Source: Amphiduros pacificus
Lineage: Eukaryota; Annelida; Polychaeta; Phyllodocida; Hesionidae
Reading direction: 5' to 3'
NCBI GenBank assembly: GCA_949316495.1
Contig: OX439007.1
Location: 13,365,479-13,429,478, forward strand
Length of the DNA: 64,000 nucleotides
Of the stretch, positions 61,301 to 64,000 are shown in pieces (the first letter of the stretch is position 1; each line of letters begins with the position of its first letter). The notes under the pieces are model-generated. The model ran no database searches. It was not told the origin of the DNA and saw nothing but the letters and a program-made list of their open reading frames with translations. Both the position numbers and the translations under genes were made by a program.

Positions 61301-61537
61301 TATCATAAATGTTTAAAATGTGTATTAATTGGCATTGCAGGATGGCTGATGGATTACACTGGTAATATAGACTCTCCCTGTTATGTGTTTGGTGCCACAC
61401 AGACATTAGGAGGACTACTGATAACTGTCTTACCATTGTTGATGAAGTCAATGTCAAAAACTCCTGTTTCCAAACCTAAAATGCAATGTGTGAGAAATGT
61501 ACAATGGCGTGATCCTACCTCAAGGAAAATCACTTGA
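55364..61537 (+). CDS. Monocarboxylate-transporter-like membrane protein (SLC16/MFS family)
   Basis: Five coding exons with matching phases: 55364-55559, 57950-58093, 60082-60828, 60936-61061 and 61341-61537. They total 1,410 bases, or 469 residues, a normal length for SLC16 proteins. The N-terminus (VDVGYAWVILMATTMMTYIY) corresponds to the family's DGGWGW motif before helix 1 but is diverged. FNISKSEVSWLTTCYSATGP fits helix 2. QLYFKKRRSIASGIINSG matches the conserved YFxKRRALAxGIxxSG segment after helix 4. A charged loop (about residues 195-250) separates the two six-helix halves. The end SRKIT is soluble. The family moves lactate, pyruvate, thyroid hormone or other small solutes; the substrate here is unknown. 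The exon at 55344 opens in frame before the ATG, so an upstream coding exon is possible. Confidence 0.85.
56237..56496 (+). mobile_element. tRNA-headed SINE (copy 4), box B lost
   Basis: It starts with GGGCCATGGCGCAGTTGGTT, then jumps from GCGCC to ACCGAGATTGAA, so the box-B part of the tRNA head is missing. Body and CAAA-rich tail are intact. A 10-bp target duplication ACCGAGATAG lies at 56227-56236 and 56497-56506. Confidence 0.92.
57215..57505 (-). repeat. Dispersed repeat A, copy 2
   Basis: Inverted copy of 17180-17445, from TTTTTCGCTCGCGTTTGTTT to CTTACGCGAGCTTGATTTTT, including ACCCCGATTATCGG and ACACCGTCAGATGTCAC. Confidence 0.8.
57755..57839 (+). repeat. Short tandem repeat, unit about 21 bp
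   Basis: Four copies of AATGACATTGAAAATATRTC in an intron. Confidence 0.9.
58096..58239 (+). repeat. 10-bp minisatellite next to a splice donor
   Basis: About 14 copies of GAATATATTT start within a few bases of the donor of the second transporter exon (GT at 58094). Confidence 0.95.
58849..59303 (-). repeat. Dispersed palindromic repeat B, copy 2
   Basis: Inverted copy of 17520-17968 with the same central hairpin (GCGGATTCAGTTCGTTGGTG against its complement at 59240-59265). It splits one unit of the 78-bp array; neighbouring units give the empty site. Confidence 0.85.
59551..60008. mobile_element. 458-bp MITE with 56-bp inverted ends and 9-bp target duplication
   Basis: The left end TAGTGTTCTTCAATCACC and the complement of the right end TAGTGTTCTCCAATCACC continue to match for about 56 bp (CGGCAAAGCCCAGATAGGTG). 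GGAATGTGG lies on both sides (59542-59550 and 60009-60017), and the extra length over the 78-bp unit confirms a 9-bp duplication. Nine bases with long inverted ends suggests a Mutator-like (MULE) mover. The centre has a second inverted pair around AATCGCCAGCT / AGCTGGCGATT (59774-59880). Confidence 0.87.
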
Positions 61538-61995
61538 TATGGGCAGGTCTGAAATGCAGACAAAGTGTGTGCGTGTACATGTACATAAGGTTTAATGTTA
61601 CTTTCAACATCGTTTCAGTCATATTGTGACGAGACCTAGATGTCGCCGACATGGTGCCGATAAACAGGCAAATGCATGATTACAGATCAATGAGTCATGT
61701 CCTACCCTGACTGTTTACTACTCATTGAAACATCACCATGTTGATTCCATGGAAACATGACTGACAATTTGTGTCACCGTGATCTCGCAAGAAGACTCAC
61801 TTTATCATAAAAATCCCTCACCTTTAACAAAGGGCTGTATTGATGGGACACAAATCCATTAAAATGTTGAAAAAAAATTGTGTAGCCATTTGATGAGTTA
61901 AAAGCAAAACGTGTTAGATGCCAATCACATATATAACAGGTATATATTATATGTATTCTTGAATCTGTGCAAAATGCCAAGTAAAGCTCCCTATT
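61538..61995. other. Space between convergent genes
   Basis: It holds the 3' ends of the transporter (+) and of the unknown gene (-), with a SINE-core relic at 61585-61715. No certain polyadenylation signal was fixed. Confidence 0.5.
61585..61715 (-). mobile_element. Relic sharing the SINE core
   Basis: The minus strand matches the body of the tRNA-headed SINEs. TTACTTTCAACATCGTTTCA followed by GTCATATTGTGACGAGACCT is the complement of their GTCTCATCACGAAATGACTG plus AAATAATGTTGAAAGTGATG. The head and tail differ, so this is either a decayed copy or another family with the same core. Confidence 0.6.
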
Positions 61996-63979
<1,984 letters not shown>

Positions 63980-64000
63980 CTGAAAAATCATAATGCTGTA

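Overview
The window looks like the genome of a lophotrochozoan animal, most likely a marine mollusc. The case rests on spliced genes with GT-AG introns, 60-65% AT intergenic DNA, tRNA-headed SINEs, CR1/L2-like LINEs, large minisatellites, and a broken LDL-receptor-A/leucine-rich-repeat receptor of the kind first described in a pond snail (GRL101). The species is an inference. No prokaryotic, organellar, retroviral or LTR-element sequence was recognised.

Layout. 1-10,460 (+): the 3' part of a gene for a cell-surface protein with immunoglobulin domains, one membrane segment and a long cytoplasmic tail. One 2.6-kb exon encodes that tail, which reads as a degenerate NACHT (NLR-type) NTPase. This Ig-TM-NACHT receptor is the most interesting object here. 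A SINE sits exactly at its stop codon. 11,880-13,885: an old LINE that has lost its reverse transcriptase. 17,180-17,970: two dispersed repeats that recur at 57-59 kb. 18,240-21,185: a 20-bp minisatellite with higher-order repeats. 21,425-22,350: an 82-bp tandem array. 23,907-25,610 (-): an intronless RING-finger/beta-propeller protein ending in a CaaX prenylation box. 27,900-34,260: transposon debris, including an hAT transposase relic. 35,020-43,560 (+): an LDLR-A/LRR receptor pseudogene split by a nearly full-length minus-strand LINE (about 35,810-42,300), whose first ORF carries a KH domain. 44,965-45,885: a LINE fragment holding a SINE. 46,385-47,285: a long foldback element. 50,317-53,105: a 43-bp satellite with an 11-unit higher-order repeat. 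55,344-61,537 (+): a five-exon monocarboxylate-transporter-like (SLC16/MFS) gene whose third coding exon is preceded by tandem copies of its own splice acceptor and first bases. 61,996-63,979 (-): a two-exon gene of unknown function.

The genes do not form a pathway. The Ig-NACHT receptor would join extracellular recognition to an intracellular NLR-like module. The RING protein would be a membrane-tethered ubiquitin ligase. The transporter would move small monocarboxylates or related solutes. At least half of the window is repeats. Several insertion events can be ordered because target duplications or empty sister repeats are visible.
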